A stretch of 64,000 bases of DNA from Eutreptiella sp. 'Long Island Sound 2002' (lineage: Eukaryota > Euglenozoa > Euglenophyceae > Eutreptiales > Eutreptiaceae). The stretch spans positions 128,030,556 through 128,094,555 of the forward strand of contig OZ038382.1 in assembly GCA_964036045.1 (NCBI GenBank). Direction: 5' to 3'. Numbering within the stretch: position 1 is the first letter of the stretch; each line of letters starts with the position of its first letter. The notes beneath the pieces are model-generated. The model had not been told where the DNA came from. It saw only the letters and a program-made list of their open reading frames with translations, and did no database searches. The translations under genes and the position numbers were made by a program. Shown in pieces: positions 53,647 through 64,000 of the stretch.

Positions 53647-55230
53647 GTGTGTGGTGCAAGGCAGACCCCTCCCCCGAACACGGCCCTCCTTTTCCCTGGG
53701 CTCCTGGGACGCAATTCAGAGGACAAGAATGTCAGGGATGCATGTTCACATGTTGTTGGCAAAGTGCTGATGGGCCTGTATTGTTGTATTCATGTAACAG
53801 GACCCCCATGCAGTGGGAGTTATGAAGCCATGCTTCCTGCATGCCGTGGGGACCTGATATTGTAGCCACATCACCTCCCTGCTTTGGGGACCCCCAATAT
53901 GCGGGGGGTTATGCAGCTAATTGCCCCATGGAGTGCCGGTTTGTTCTGACCCTAATACCAACCCCGCGCAGGCCCTTCAGGGCCAAGTTGGTGCGGCTAG
54001 GCCAAGGCCTGGAGCCTACATTAAAGGTTGGCGCCAAAGGAGCCAGAAGAAATCACATCATTATGTTTTCAGATCAACCCAGCCGCGACTCAGCGCCTAT
54101 TGCATGTTGGGGGGCTTTGGTTTGGATATGCCGGTGTTTGTTCATATTTGGGAATCTTTTCTTCTTGATGGGCACCTTCGAAGCAGGGGATTCCCAAGTT
54201 TTTCCAGAAGGCCCAAGTTCTCAACTTGGCTCGGAGGGCCGAAAAATGACTCCCCCGTATTTTGACCCCCCCTGCAACCCCCCCCCCCCCCCCGCGCAAC
54301 CCCCCAATCACACGAATCACCTCATATGTCAACACTACACAGGCCTACATATTCACATGGGAAACACCGCATACTCTTTTGTTGGGGGGCCTATTCTTGT
54401 ACCATAGCTCAAGGGGGTTGACCCCTCACAAAATCCTTATTTTCTTCAACAAAAGTATTCCCTGATGAGTTTTTGGTTGGGAACCAGGCCTTTGCTTAGT
54501 GGCTGGTGGATACTATACCGGGGGGGGGGGGGTCTGAGGATGGGTGGGTGGGTTTGTCTGGGTTTTCCCCGATTTTGGGAAAAATGCAGGTACCCTCCCC
54601 GGGGGGGGGGGGTGTCTGCTTTGTTGGGTGGGTGGGTGTTGCTGAGCTTGGTAGACCGCCAACGTTGTTCATGGGCCAAGGCACATTGTGACACATGGGA
54701 GTGCTGCCACTTTGTCCAGACCTGTTTTGCTTTACACTTTTGTAATGGTCACTACTTTCACTTCAGTTTGTACATGGTCCTCAAGCGAGGGATGGCAGGG
54801 ACTGCAGTTGGTGCTCCTCCTCTGACGGTATCGACGAGAGGGGGGGGGGCTAGGAAAGTCTTGGCCAAAAAGTCATTGGAGGATGCTTTTACTGGATCAA
54901 AATGAGGATTGCACAACGGGGAGGGGGGGGGGTTTAAGACATACAAGATTGCAAAATGTTCAAAAAGGTTCAATTCCAAAAGATTCAGGATTTTCAACTC
55001 AAAAAAGGTGGGGCATTTCTTTTCACTTTTTTCGACATCCCCCAACCCGCTCCCCCAAAAAAGTGGGTTTCGGGGAGGGGGTTCCCAACTGGCCTTTGCA
55101 AAGCGATACTGGGGGGGGGGGGGGCTAAATTGGCCCTCCCGGGATTTTGGCTGACCCACCCACCCACTCTCAGACCCACCCACCCACCTGCCGGATACCC
55201 GGATACCTTGAGGGGGAGGTCACAGAGCAA
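53647..55230. other. G/C-run repeats, no firm gene
   Basis: Contains C15 near 54285, GGGTGGGTGGGT blocks at 54541 and 54622, and CCCACCCACCCA at 55155 and 55178, with long G-runs between. The G-rich words resemble the subterminal parts of the hAT-type element at 6.6-7.4 kb, but no TIR pair was found here. Confidence 0.4.
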
Positions 55231-55267
55231 TTTCAGGTTGACCACTCCATAACAGGAGGTAAAACTG

Positions 55268-55332
55268 TGTACGGGAGGGTTCAAACTCACAAGTTTCATT
55301 TGTGAGACCTGTGCTATAACCACTGGGTCACA
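55268..55332 (-). repeat. tRNA-derived (SINE-like) segment
   Basis: On the minus strand GACCCAGTGGTTATAGC (A-box region) is followed by GAGTTTGAACCC (B-box region). Stem pairing is incomplete. A third tRNA-like sequence in the window. Confidence 0.5.
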
Positions 55333-55599
55333 AAAAAAGAAAGGTGAAAGGGCTGCGGACAGCAGAGGACACTTAGTTTTCGTAGGAGCGGACCGGTGGT
55401 GGGAAGAAGATGAGGAGGGCAAAACCAGATTCTCCACAGGGGTAAATTTCAGGGAAGGGAGCTACCCCATTACCATTAGACGGTGGCCGGTGAAAGAGAG
55501 TGTGGTTTTAGACACCACGCGATAGGGGGTGCTAACAGGGCATTAGGTGCAGGCCATTAGGTTGTGTTGCACAGTGAGGAGATTCAAGGAGGCCACACA

Positions 55600-58190
55600 G
55601 ACGGTCACAGCAGCGGTTGGGAGGAGAGGCTATGGGATGAGGGAACGTAAAAGGACGTGGGGCAAATTCATGACACAGTGTTGGCAGTTGGAGGCGCAAG
55701 AGGTGGCAATGGGAGAAACGGAAGTATGGTTTGGGAGGATGACCAAGTAGGGGAAAACGGAAGTACAAAAGGAGGAGGTGAAGGCACGAAGGTGCTGAGA
55801 TGGGTGGGACTGCAGAAAGAGGGGATGTCTCTTTGTACACGCCCAAAGACCCACAAACAAAATTTTGGGGGCAATTTCCCCAAACACAACACCACAACCA
55901 CCAACACACAGGGGGGACCGATAGGAAAGAGAGGAAGTGGAAGAGGGAGAAGAGAAGCACCACGCATTTCCGAGGGGAAGGGGAATAGAGGAGGTCCAAG
56001 GAGTGAGCACAATTGGGGAATCATTGGCACGGAAGCCCCTAGAGGACCACAGTCGGACACAGCAAGAAGGGCCGAGGGAACAAGGGAACAAAAGAAGAGC
56101 CGGGAACACACCCAAAAGCCCAAGTGGAAATGGGGGGCAAGGAGATCAAGGGAACTTGGAGGACCACTGCTAGTCGCCAAATAAGAAGGAAGATGGAGGA
56201 GGATGGGGAGAGCAATTGCCAGCGGAAAAAGGAACGGGAAATAAGGGAAGACCTCAAGGAGGAGGGTTCCGTAGAAATTCAGGAGGACCTTCTACGCTGG
56301 TGGACCAAGGCAGCTGCCGCCCAAGCATGAGAATGGAATGAAAGCACTGGGTTGTTGTGGGGGGGCAAAACAGCCAAAGGAGTAAAAGTGGAAGGACTCA
56401 TGACCCCCCCCCCCCCCGCGCATGAACGACGGACCACAAGGGAGTCTGTGGTGGGGATGTACATTCATGTTCCTGCATATGGGTAGTCTCCTATCCACTT
56501 CCTTCTCCTCTTTTCCTTTAAAATTGGTTCTCCCTGTAGCCTCAGCAGGTGTGCCGTGTACCTTCTCAATTTGTCCCCGAAGGTTAGTGGTCTAGTCGTG
56601 TTTGTGTTGCATACTCGTGGTGTCTTGTCGACCGTGGTTCCGCCTGTCAATTTTTTCTTGTTCCCCACAACCACAAACTCTGCGTGTGTTCCGACTCTAG
56701 GTCCTTACTATCCTCTTCCCTGCCTTGTTAAGAATTCAATCTATAGTATGTAGGGTTGAGTGGACATCCGGAGGCTGAGAATGGATGTGGTGGTTGAGCC
56801 AGTAGAAGTAGACTTTGCGGAGGTCGGTCTGCATGCGCATTGAGGAATGAGACTTGGGGCTTGAAGGAGGCTGTCAAGGTGGCCTACAAGAAGATGGTAC
56901 TCAATTTCTACCTAGACAAAAACAAGAGCAACTAGGAGAAGGCAACGGAGTTGTTCAAGGCGTTGAACATAGTATATCAGAAACGGAAGGGTAACACGGC
57001 ACAGACAAGGCAGGGAGGGGGAAACCAAGCCGCCCCACAACCATACCACACAAACTTTCAATTCTCGTACTCTCCTCGCTCCCCCTACCAAGAGTATCTA
57101 GACCTTCCCCTCCCCTAATTCTTCAATTATTCCCCTGCACCCCTCTAAGTCCCCTTGTTTCATTCCAACCAATGGCACCCTCTGGCCAACCTCTAGTCCC
57201 ACCCGTGTGCCCTATGATCTTGTGCCGTATAAAGTTTCCTTTGTTGCTCCGCCCGCATTCCCCTGCTGCTTTTCGCTTTCTTGTTCCTTCCTCTTTGAGG
57301 TTCCTCTTTTCTCCGTGGTCCCTTCCCAAGTCCCCCCATGACGACCACAGACAGGGAACAATCGGAGATCAAGATCATAGTTACCGCAAATGAGGCCAAG
57401 GGCGGGGCGCTACGACACAATACGTGATGGATACAACAAAGTCGAGCTTTGTAGCAAGGGAGAGGGGAAGGCACAAGGGAAAAGGACCAAAACTTGATGG
57501 CACAAGAGAAATGCGACAATCAACACACAGACGGACATAGTGAGGAGCAAGAGAAGAGCGGGTGCGTTGAAGAGATGACGGAGAAACCAGAAGGCGTGGC
57601 GACGGAGCAAGCAAAGGGGGAAATGATTGGAGAGGAGAGGGGAGAAGAGGGGGAGGGGGGGGGAGGGGGGGAGGGGGCCCCACACAGAGGACAGGGAACC
57701 AACAGACGGAGCATGGTCCACAAAACAGGAGACAATTACACTGTCAACAGGGACGGCCTCAACCTTGGGACCTAAACAGTGGTCTCAGAACAAGAAAGCA
57801 CGGGAGGCAGCTTGGGAAGGACCCAAGCACGCATGTGGGCTATGCAACAAGCCAGTACGGAGTGGGTAGGGTGCGGTCCAGTGTGGCAAGGGACATTGGA
57901 TTCATCTGCAATGTGCAGGGTACACAGCCGCTCAGGCTTGGAAGGTGCCCAGAGAAAAGAAGGAGTTCCAGTGTAAGTGCAAGAAAGCAGGAGTCCAAAA
58001 ATAGATTGAGGAGAAAGAAAAGAAAGACTAAGGCGGCAGGTGAAGACCACAGACAAGTGTGGAAAAGGGGTAAAAGAACAGCAACAAGACAAGAGCACGG
58101 CCGCCAATGATGACATTGAAGGAGAAGAGCAAGCTGTGAGAGAACAAGATGGAGGAGGCCCAAAGAGAGACACTTGCACACCTCGATGCT
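55600..58190 (+). pseudogene. Decayed gene with J-domain and PHD-like zinc finger
   Basis: Broken plus-strand frames. A Glu/Lys/Arg-rich part (56190-56330: ERKKEREIREDLKEEG-like) comes first. Then a J-domain-like segment (56851-56990): WGLKEAVKVAYKKMVLNF, YLD where HPD is expected, KNKSN, TAG at 56933, EKATELFKALNIVYQKRKGN, followed by a Tyr/Pro-rich tail to TAA near 57118. Further on, 57829-57990 encodes HACGLCNKPVRSG, TAG at 57867, then GAVQCGKGHWIHLQCAGYTA and FQCKCKK, a C2-C-H-C-C2 PHD-like order. More stops follow (TAG at 58002). Whether these belong to one gene is uncertain. The loss of HPD and the stops mark it as dead. Likely part of a TE or retrocopy. Confidence 0.45.
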
Positions 58191-58199
58191 GCCTCTTGG

Positions 58200-59290
58200 G
58201 TGTTTATAGGTTTTTAGGGCGCTGACCTATTTTTCAAGGTAACCATCGGTATTTGAGCCAATGTGGGTGGTATTTGTGTTTAAGGGCACAAAGAACCCCG
58301 GTCTATTCCGGCTGCAGTGCAGCGCCCCACCCTGGCCTCTTAACGGCAGGAAAGAGTCCCCAAATATGGCAATACACCCTATTTGGGGCGAGAAACGGAA
58401 CCAGTAGCATTGAAGGACAAGGGTGATTGATGTCCATTCTGGCCATTCTGCAGGTTGCCCAAGCCTACAGTGGACCCCACAATGTTATGTCCCCATTGCC
58501 TTCTCGCATGCCGGTTGATGACCGCTACGCCACAATGGCTTGCCAACAAGCGCTGTAGGAAGCCCGGCCCGCCCACCCGCGACAAGACCCGGCGGGAGAG
58601 TGGTAAATGTGGTAGCAGGTAGTAAGTAGTAGCAGTGGTGATGGTGGTAAGTGTTAGTAGTGGCAGCGCTAGCAATAACATATATACAATTGTACCATCC
58701 ACGTTGTTCCATTCTCTCAACGGTTGACACACTTTAATAGACCTGCCTCCTATCCTTGGACCCTACCTAATCACCACAGGTGAAGGAAAAACGTATGCAA
58801 TTCATGAATCTCGTTTATGAAGAAAAAAAATGGTATCATATGACACTTTCGTGCGTGAACGAATTTCAGCACACAGTACATTCCATTATCATAATAACAA
58901 TATTGTGTGGTACAAACAAAATCACCACATGCTACCATACCTACCCACGACGTCTCTTTTTGCCTTTTTGCGATTCAGCATTAAAAAAAAAGGGCCGCAG
59001 AAAAACATATGACAACAACAAGAATTCACCCATCACACACACACAAACCAATAGCAAAAATACAATTCAATAAAGCAAGACCTCAGTGATGCCATTAGCT
59101 TTGTGACTAGGCTTGGGAAGTAATCGCTACGCTCCTCCTCCCCAAGCCTAGAAACGCCAAAGGTGTCAGAAGATTCGCTACGTGCCAACAGGAACATGTT
59201 TGCATATGCCATGTTCTGATTTTAGCATGTCAGATTTTAGCTAAAAATGATGACCAAAAACCTGATTTTTGCCAAAACTGGGAGTGAGCT
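58200..59290. other. No gene recognised
   Basis: GGTGGTAAGTGTTAGTAGTG-type simple sequence near 58620-58670 and an AT-rich block at 58780-59090 ending in CACACACACA. Nothing else supported. Confidence 0.3.
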
Positions 59291-60060
59291 AACCTATGAC
59301 GGGTCCTCATATCCTTTTAGGATATGTTTTCCCCTTTCAAACGAGCCGAACGGTTTGTTCCAACTCGACGATATGATGGAGAACGACCTCCGACAAGCGG
59401 AAGCATGAACTGAAGAACGGCTACTTTTGACTAAACTGCACAACCCCCAACGCTTACAACTTAGCGCCAACATGGCTTCAACGCGCAAATAGGTGTCGCT
59501 TTGCATCCTTCTAGGTCCGAACAACTCCAATATGCTTGGTTGAGGGCTGGTAACCTATGTGCTTCCTACCCGACTACGTGCCGACAGCTACAAGTTCTGA
59601 TATGGAAGGGTCTACAAAACATACATCTGATTTTACGTAAAAACGCCATTTTTGCAAGAAATGGGTGTGGGACGGCCTGTGACGGGTCCTATTATCCTTT
59701 TAGGACTTGTTCTCAGCTTTCAAACGAGCCCAACACTTTGTTCTAACTCCACGGTATGTCGGAGAACGAGCTCCGACGAATGGACCCACAAACCCAAAAT
59801 GTCCATTTTTGACGAAAAAGCCAAACCCCCGGCTGATATATCTAGGGGCCGTTGGGGGTACACTAGGCAAAGTAGTGCCCTTTAGGTCCAAACTACTCAA
59901 ATATGCTTGGTTGAAGTCCCACGGAAGCATAGGGATGCAACCGGAACACCGGGGGGGAGACCCATGATTTTCGTAGGTTGGTGTTGCTAAACCACGAGGC
60001 TCTAGCAACGAACCAAGTGACAATCCAAGTTCATTTGCACCCAAATGATGTGAAAATCCC
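59290..60060 (+). repeat. Tandem repeat with 383-bp period (two units)
   Basis: TGACGGGTCCTCATATCC at 59298 recurs as TGACGGGTCCTATTATCC at 59681. Both units continue with TTTCAAACGAGCC, GGAGAACGACCTCCGAC, AGGTCCGAACAACTCC and AATATGCTTGGTTGA in order. Satellite-like or part of a longer repeat. Confidence 0.75.
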
Positions 60061-60064
60061 CAAG

Positions 60065-61300
60065 GTTGACCCCTCTAGCCTCCTCCTGATGCTTAGAAGG
60101 AGGGTACAAAAGGTAGAAAAAGCAGTACTTGGTTGAGGTTGCCTGTCTCAATTGTACAGCCTTGTCAAAGCGCTGTATCCCGGCCTAGGTATTGAACCTT
60201 TGTGTACACTAGTCCCGTATGGGTCCAATGGAACGGGGATAAGCAATGTTACGTCCCTATGGCCTCTATAGAGAGCACATCGGGGCGAAAACTCAAAGAT
60301 ACAAGCTCGCTACAACAGGCCTATGAAACAGGTCAAAATGGCCAAACTGGGCCAACTATATGAAAGCTTAAAAAAGTCATATCTTTGGCCTATTGGCTCG
60401 AATTTGATAAACTGAAAGCTAAATCTGGGCAGTTTTTGAACACGAATATTTAGTCAAATTCTCGGCGTCTAACACCCAGATCCCGGAAATCAACAATCGG
60501 TGTTCCAGAACAGTGATTCGTGCAATTTTGCGAAAAAGCAATTTGACAGCATTATTGGGGACTTAAAACCCTTCACATTTATGGTCTTAAATCGAATTTT
60601 CGTCCACTCTACTTAGGGGCTGAGTTGGACGGGCCCAAACAAAGATCGACAATGTCGGGGACTGCCAGAGGTCACGCGTGCGCACCGATTTTCGACCAAA
60701 AATCGGGATTCTGGCCAGTAAAAAAAAAGGCCCATAAATAACATTGTAGGGCCCAACCTGCCATCCACAAATATGCTTTCGGTTCGTCCGAAACCTCTTC
60801 CGTTGCCAACAGTGAGAGAGCCCTAATCCGGCGGGATAATCATTGGGGTCAGCTTTACAGATGAGCGTCGCTGGCGGCCGCGTGGCCCCTGCCCCGCGGC
60901 CGGACAGTATAGAGTGGGCCTTCCGGCCCAGCGGCAACAAGTGAGGGTACGGTTTGTGTGTTGGTGTGATAGTATGTCTGTGTATGTGTGTGAATGGTGC
61001 ACATTGTTGCACTGCGCCGTTCTTGCGCGCACATCACCAAATAAAATTCTCTCCTGTGGTTTTATCTGATTACAAAAAACGTTTAGTTAAACACGTGTTT
61101 ATCGCTGCACCGCATGCACATCGTTCCTCCTGACCCCCCCAACCGTAGCTGCATGTCCTACCAACCTTCATTGGCTTGCCAACGTTTCGCCCGCCAAACG
61201 GGGTGCCCACTCCCATTAGGCCGTTTTGAGTCGTTTCGCGTTTCGAGTGGCATTACGCGGTCACCCCATTGCCGGCCAACGCATCTTGTTACCGGTTATT
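60065..61300. other. No gene recognised
   Basis: Mixed sequence, with a GC-rich patch near 60860-60930 and TG-rich simple sequence at 60950-60990. No supported feature. Confidence 0.3.
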
Positions 61301-61312
61301 CCCAGCGGCCAC

Positions 61313-63331
61313 TTATCGCTTCTTTGGCTTCCCACCTTGGGAAGCTGTGGGTCGCTTCGGGCTTGTGTTGCGCGGAGCCTGCTGCTTTACCGGGGATTTC
61401 GCTTTTGTGTTCTTCATCTTTCGCTTCTCGGTCTTCGGAATCTTCTTCTTCTTCCGCTTCTCAGCCCGCGTGTCGCTACTACTCTGTTTGCTGCTGCTAT
61501 TGCTGCTGTTGCTGGTGCTGCTGTTGTCGCTGCTTCGGCTATCGTTGTTGCTGCTGCTGCTACTGCTGCTTTGACTGGTGTTGTCCTCGTTCTCGTCGGG
61601 GTCATAATCTGCATCATGTTGTTCCTGAACCGCCATGACTAATGCTGCTGCTTTGTCTGGTGCCTTGAGGGCCTTCGCTGCTGCTGCTTGCTCTGCCACA
61701 TTGTCTGCATTGGCAACAATGTCACGTTGCAACCTCGTCTCATCTTTCAAATTCTGCCGCTTTCCCTTCATGCGCATCTTCTCGCACTCCTTCTCCTTTG
61801 CAGCCAACTCCTTTCCCCAGGCAGTCATTCCTTTCTGCAGGATGGCCTTCTCCTCCTCGTCAACCTCCCATAGCGCCCGATGCTGCTCTGTGAAGGGGAG
61901 GTTCTTATGTGTGTCATCAACCAGCAGGTGGCCGGGCATGTTGTAGCGAGATTCCCAGCGGCCACACCTAGGGACAACACATTGGATGTGCTCGTTGTGC
62001 ACAATTTGCTTTGCTAGGGCTGCCATACTGACTCTCCAGAAGCAATGATGTGCACATGACCCTGAGGTAGGTTGCCACCGTGCATTGGCTGATTTCGTCT
62101 TTGCCATATGGAGGCTGCGACTTGGCATGTCTCGCGGCCATTGGTATTGGAGGCAGCCGCTTGCCGTGTGCCCTAAATCGGGCCAGGCATTTGCCCTCTG
62201 AGGACATGTCTAGAAGCCATTGCCGTTTGGAGCCGCCCTTGTGTCCGAACCAGGCGCCCACAGCTGAATTCATTGTGTCTTGCCTGCCCACTGCGGACCG
62301 CCCTCTGCTGTGGGATGTGGTGACAGATGAGTTCTTCTTGGACGCAATGGTTGGCATTACGCGCAATATGAACGCCTTTGGTGTTTGCACACCATGTTGT
62401 GCCACTCCTTTTCCACTTCGGTCTGAGGAGCAAATTGATTTTCTTGCTTCGCTTGGAGTCTGAAGACCACGTTCACTTGGGCGAGTACGGCACAATCATC
62501 TCCATCGTGGCACACGATTTCGACCACTGCCGCGTCATCCCCCTGTGGCAGGTGACCTCCTGCAATCGCTTCACGCATGAGCAAGTTCGTTGGCAACGTG
62601 AACACATCATGGAGGTATTGCCGGAGGGGGTTTGTCCCGTCCTTGCTCTTCAATTTCACTTGAATAGCTTTCGACATGTCCTCCAAAACAGCAGCCGCAC
62701 TTTGTTTGGCTGCTATTAGACGGGCGGCCCTACGAGATGCCAGTGGCCGCTTGTCCTAGCCAATGGCGAGAATAAGGGCCTTGTGCGCATCGCACTTCTG
62801 CACGACAGTTTTACACACCTCAGACACTCAGCGCAATTCCCTGACAACAGCTCGTTTCTCAGCACGGTGCCCCGCAACACGCCCTGATAGCTTCAGGAAG
62901 CCTAGTTTCCAATGCTCAATATTGGAATCAGCTGTGCGTTCCTCGCGCATCCATTTGCACATTGTGTGGTCCCGCGGAAGTACTTCGGATGGGGTGCAAG
63001 GCATCAAATGCCCATTGTCATCGACTTGAGCCTCACCCTTGCATGGCGGGTCACGCGAGAAACAACCAACTCCATCCACATATATCCAGTGCACTTTCTC
63101 GTGGGAGTGGCGCATTAGTGGATAACGCCCACGAAGGGCAATCGGACTAGGCACACCCAGTGGCAAAGCACCCATGCACTTAGGCAACACAATAGGCGAG
63201 AGTGGCAGTGCCAAGGGTTCACTAGCCCCAGAACATGGGCTCGTGGGGTCTTTTGATGGCCGTGATGATTCCTGGGATTGCGGCTGAGAGGGCTGCGACC
63301 CTTGGGACGAGTTGTTGAAAAAGCGCGTCAT
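61313..63331 (-). pseudogene. Decayed unknown gene with Ser/Asn-rich and Lys-rich C-terminus
   Basis: From ATG at 63331 (MTRFFNNSSQGSQPSQPQSQ) one minus-strand frame runs, past a TGA near 62830 and a TAG at 62756-62758, to about 62360: a Ser/Pro/Gln-rich start, then VHWIYVDGVGCFSRDPPCKG, MCKWMREERTADSNIEHW and DAAVVEIVCHDGDDCAVLAQ. The frame then shifts several times. From about 62020 another frame carries CVVPRCGRWESRYNMPGHLL, a charged helical region (WGKELAAKEKECEKMRMKGK), a long Ser/Asn/Asp run from a CTG-type microsatellite (61490-61575) and a lysine-rich tail to 61313. TE origin is likely from the decay pattern, but I do not recognise the family. Confidence 0.4.
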
Positions 63332-64000
63332 GGACAGTTAGCGTCCCTTGACAACGGGGGAAATGCCTGCGCGATGCTTCTTGCCCTGGCAATGCAACTG
63401 GTAGGACTGCGTGTCAGGTGTAGCTAGAGCTGATAAGCACTCACCTGAGGGACATGTCCACCCATGGGCATCCCGTTGGCCCCATGCGATGTTGATCGCT
63501 GACGACATCTAAAAGGTCCGCGAGAAGGAAAAGCAAATAACATGTACAATTGAACCCAAATTTTGATGGATTATTGCCCAAATTCCTCTTTCTTTCCCTC
63601 TTTTGTCTTCTCCCTAATGATCGATTGCGGCTCTCTACAACCATGCAAGCAACAAAGCGTGGATTGCGAGTCCTTAACCCCAACTCAAGGGGCGCAACAA
63701 TACTGACCAATATGGGGTTGTGAAACAAACAAACAAACAAGTGGAACACCCCACATTTCACATTGTGTACCGCAATTCCACTCCCAGGTTGCCACACGGC
63801 CACCAAATGCTGGTGGTCACGCGGCTCCACGCTTCGCCCACACTCATTGCTGAGTGGGGCACCACTAGCGTAGCAAGGCTAGCGGCTCCGCCTGGAGAGT
63901 AGATGGATCAGACTAAAGTTTATGAAGTAAACTTGAGTCCAAATTGGGCAAGGGGGTTCGAGGAGGGCAACTTGTGCGCGCTCGCCTAGTGTTTGTTTGT
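63332..64000. other. No gene recognised
   Basis: Ordinary-looking sequence with an AAACAAACAAACAA tract near 63724. Nothing supported. Confidence 0.3.

Noticed and set aside
1-64000. Organellar insertion, rRNA or viral integration
   Set aside because: I saw no recognisable organellar genes, rRNA cores, capsid or polymerase genes of viruses; all polymerase-like and nuclease-like signals fit transposable elements.

Overview
This window is nuclear DNA of a eukaryote. The coding signal is split into short exons with GT/AG borders, one gene is spread over about 23 kb, and most of the rest is decayed transposable elements (TEs), minisatellites, satellites and poly-G/poly-C tracts. I see no operons, rRNA, CRISPR array or organellar genes. 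The best clue to the lineage is a Penelope-like element whose GIY-YIG domain lies upstream of the reverse transcriptase. That permuted order is known from the green lineage and protists. Stops inside TE frames are mostly TAG, as expected if CAG decays by C-to-T change in plant-like CHG methylation. A green or charophyte alga is my best guess; it is not proven.

Layout. 0-2 kb: a PIF/Harbinger-like DDE nuclease (+) facing a cysteine-rich spliced gene (-). 3.1-26.4 kb: host gene 1 (+), at least ten small exons encoding a Pro/Met-rich, AT-hook-like and coiled-coil protein. Its introns hold a perfect hAT-type non-autonomous element (18-bp TIR, 8-bp TSD), tRNA-derived repeats, minisatellites, inverted decamer arrays and a row of three hairpins. 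27.6-33.0 kb: a 5.4-kb TIR element with one multi-exon gene, a putative DDE-type transposase fused to a long Pro/Lys/Glu-rich tail. Three of its four introns carry inverted arrays of the CTAGAACG word that also fills its termini. 33.5-43.5 kb: a nested block bounded by inverted copies of a ~400-bp segment. On the minus strand it holds the Penelope-like element and, downstream, a J-domain/zinc-finger gene. Between them sits a 3,411-bp palindromic element with identical 24-bp TIRs and a 5-bp TSD. 43.5-46.1 kb: an 83-bp minisatellite and pieces of pogo-like transposase in both orientations.

46.2-53.7 kb: host gene 2 (+), small phase-0 exons including three tandem copies of an exon pair (about 26 aa then 12-15 aa). 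54-58.2 kb: G-rich repeats, a tRNA-like repeat, and a decayed plus-strand gene with a second J-domain and a PHD-like zinc finger. 59.3-60.1 kb: a 383-bp-period repeat. 61.3-63.3 kb: a decayed minus-strand gene I cannot name.

The main unusual points are the TIR element whose introns look built from its own terminal repeats, the permuted Penelope-like element with a J-domain gene next to it, the long palindromic TIR element, and the triplicated exon pair.
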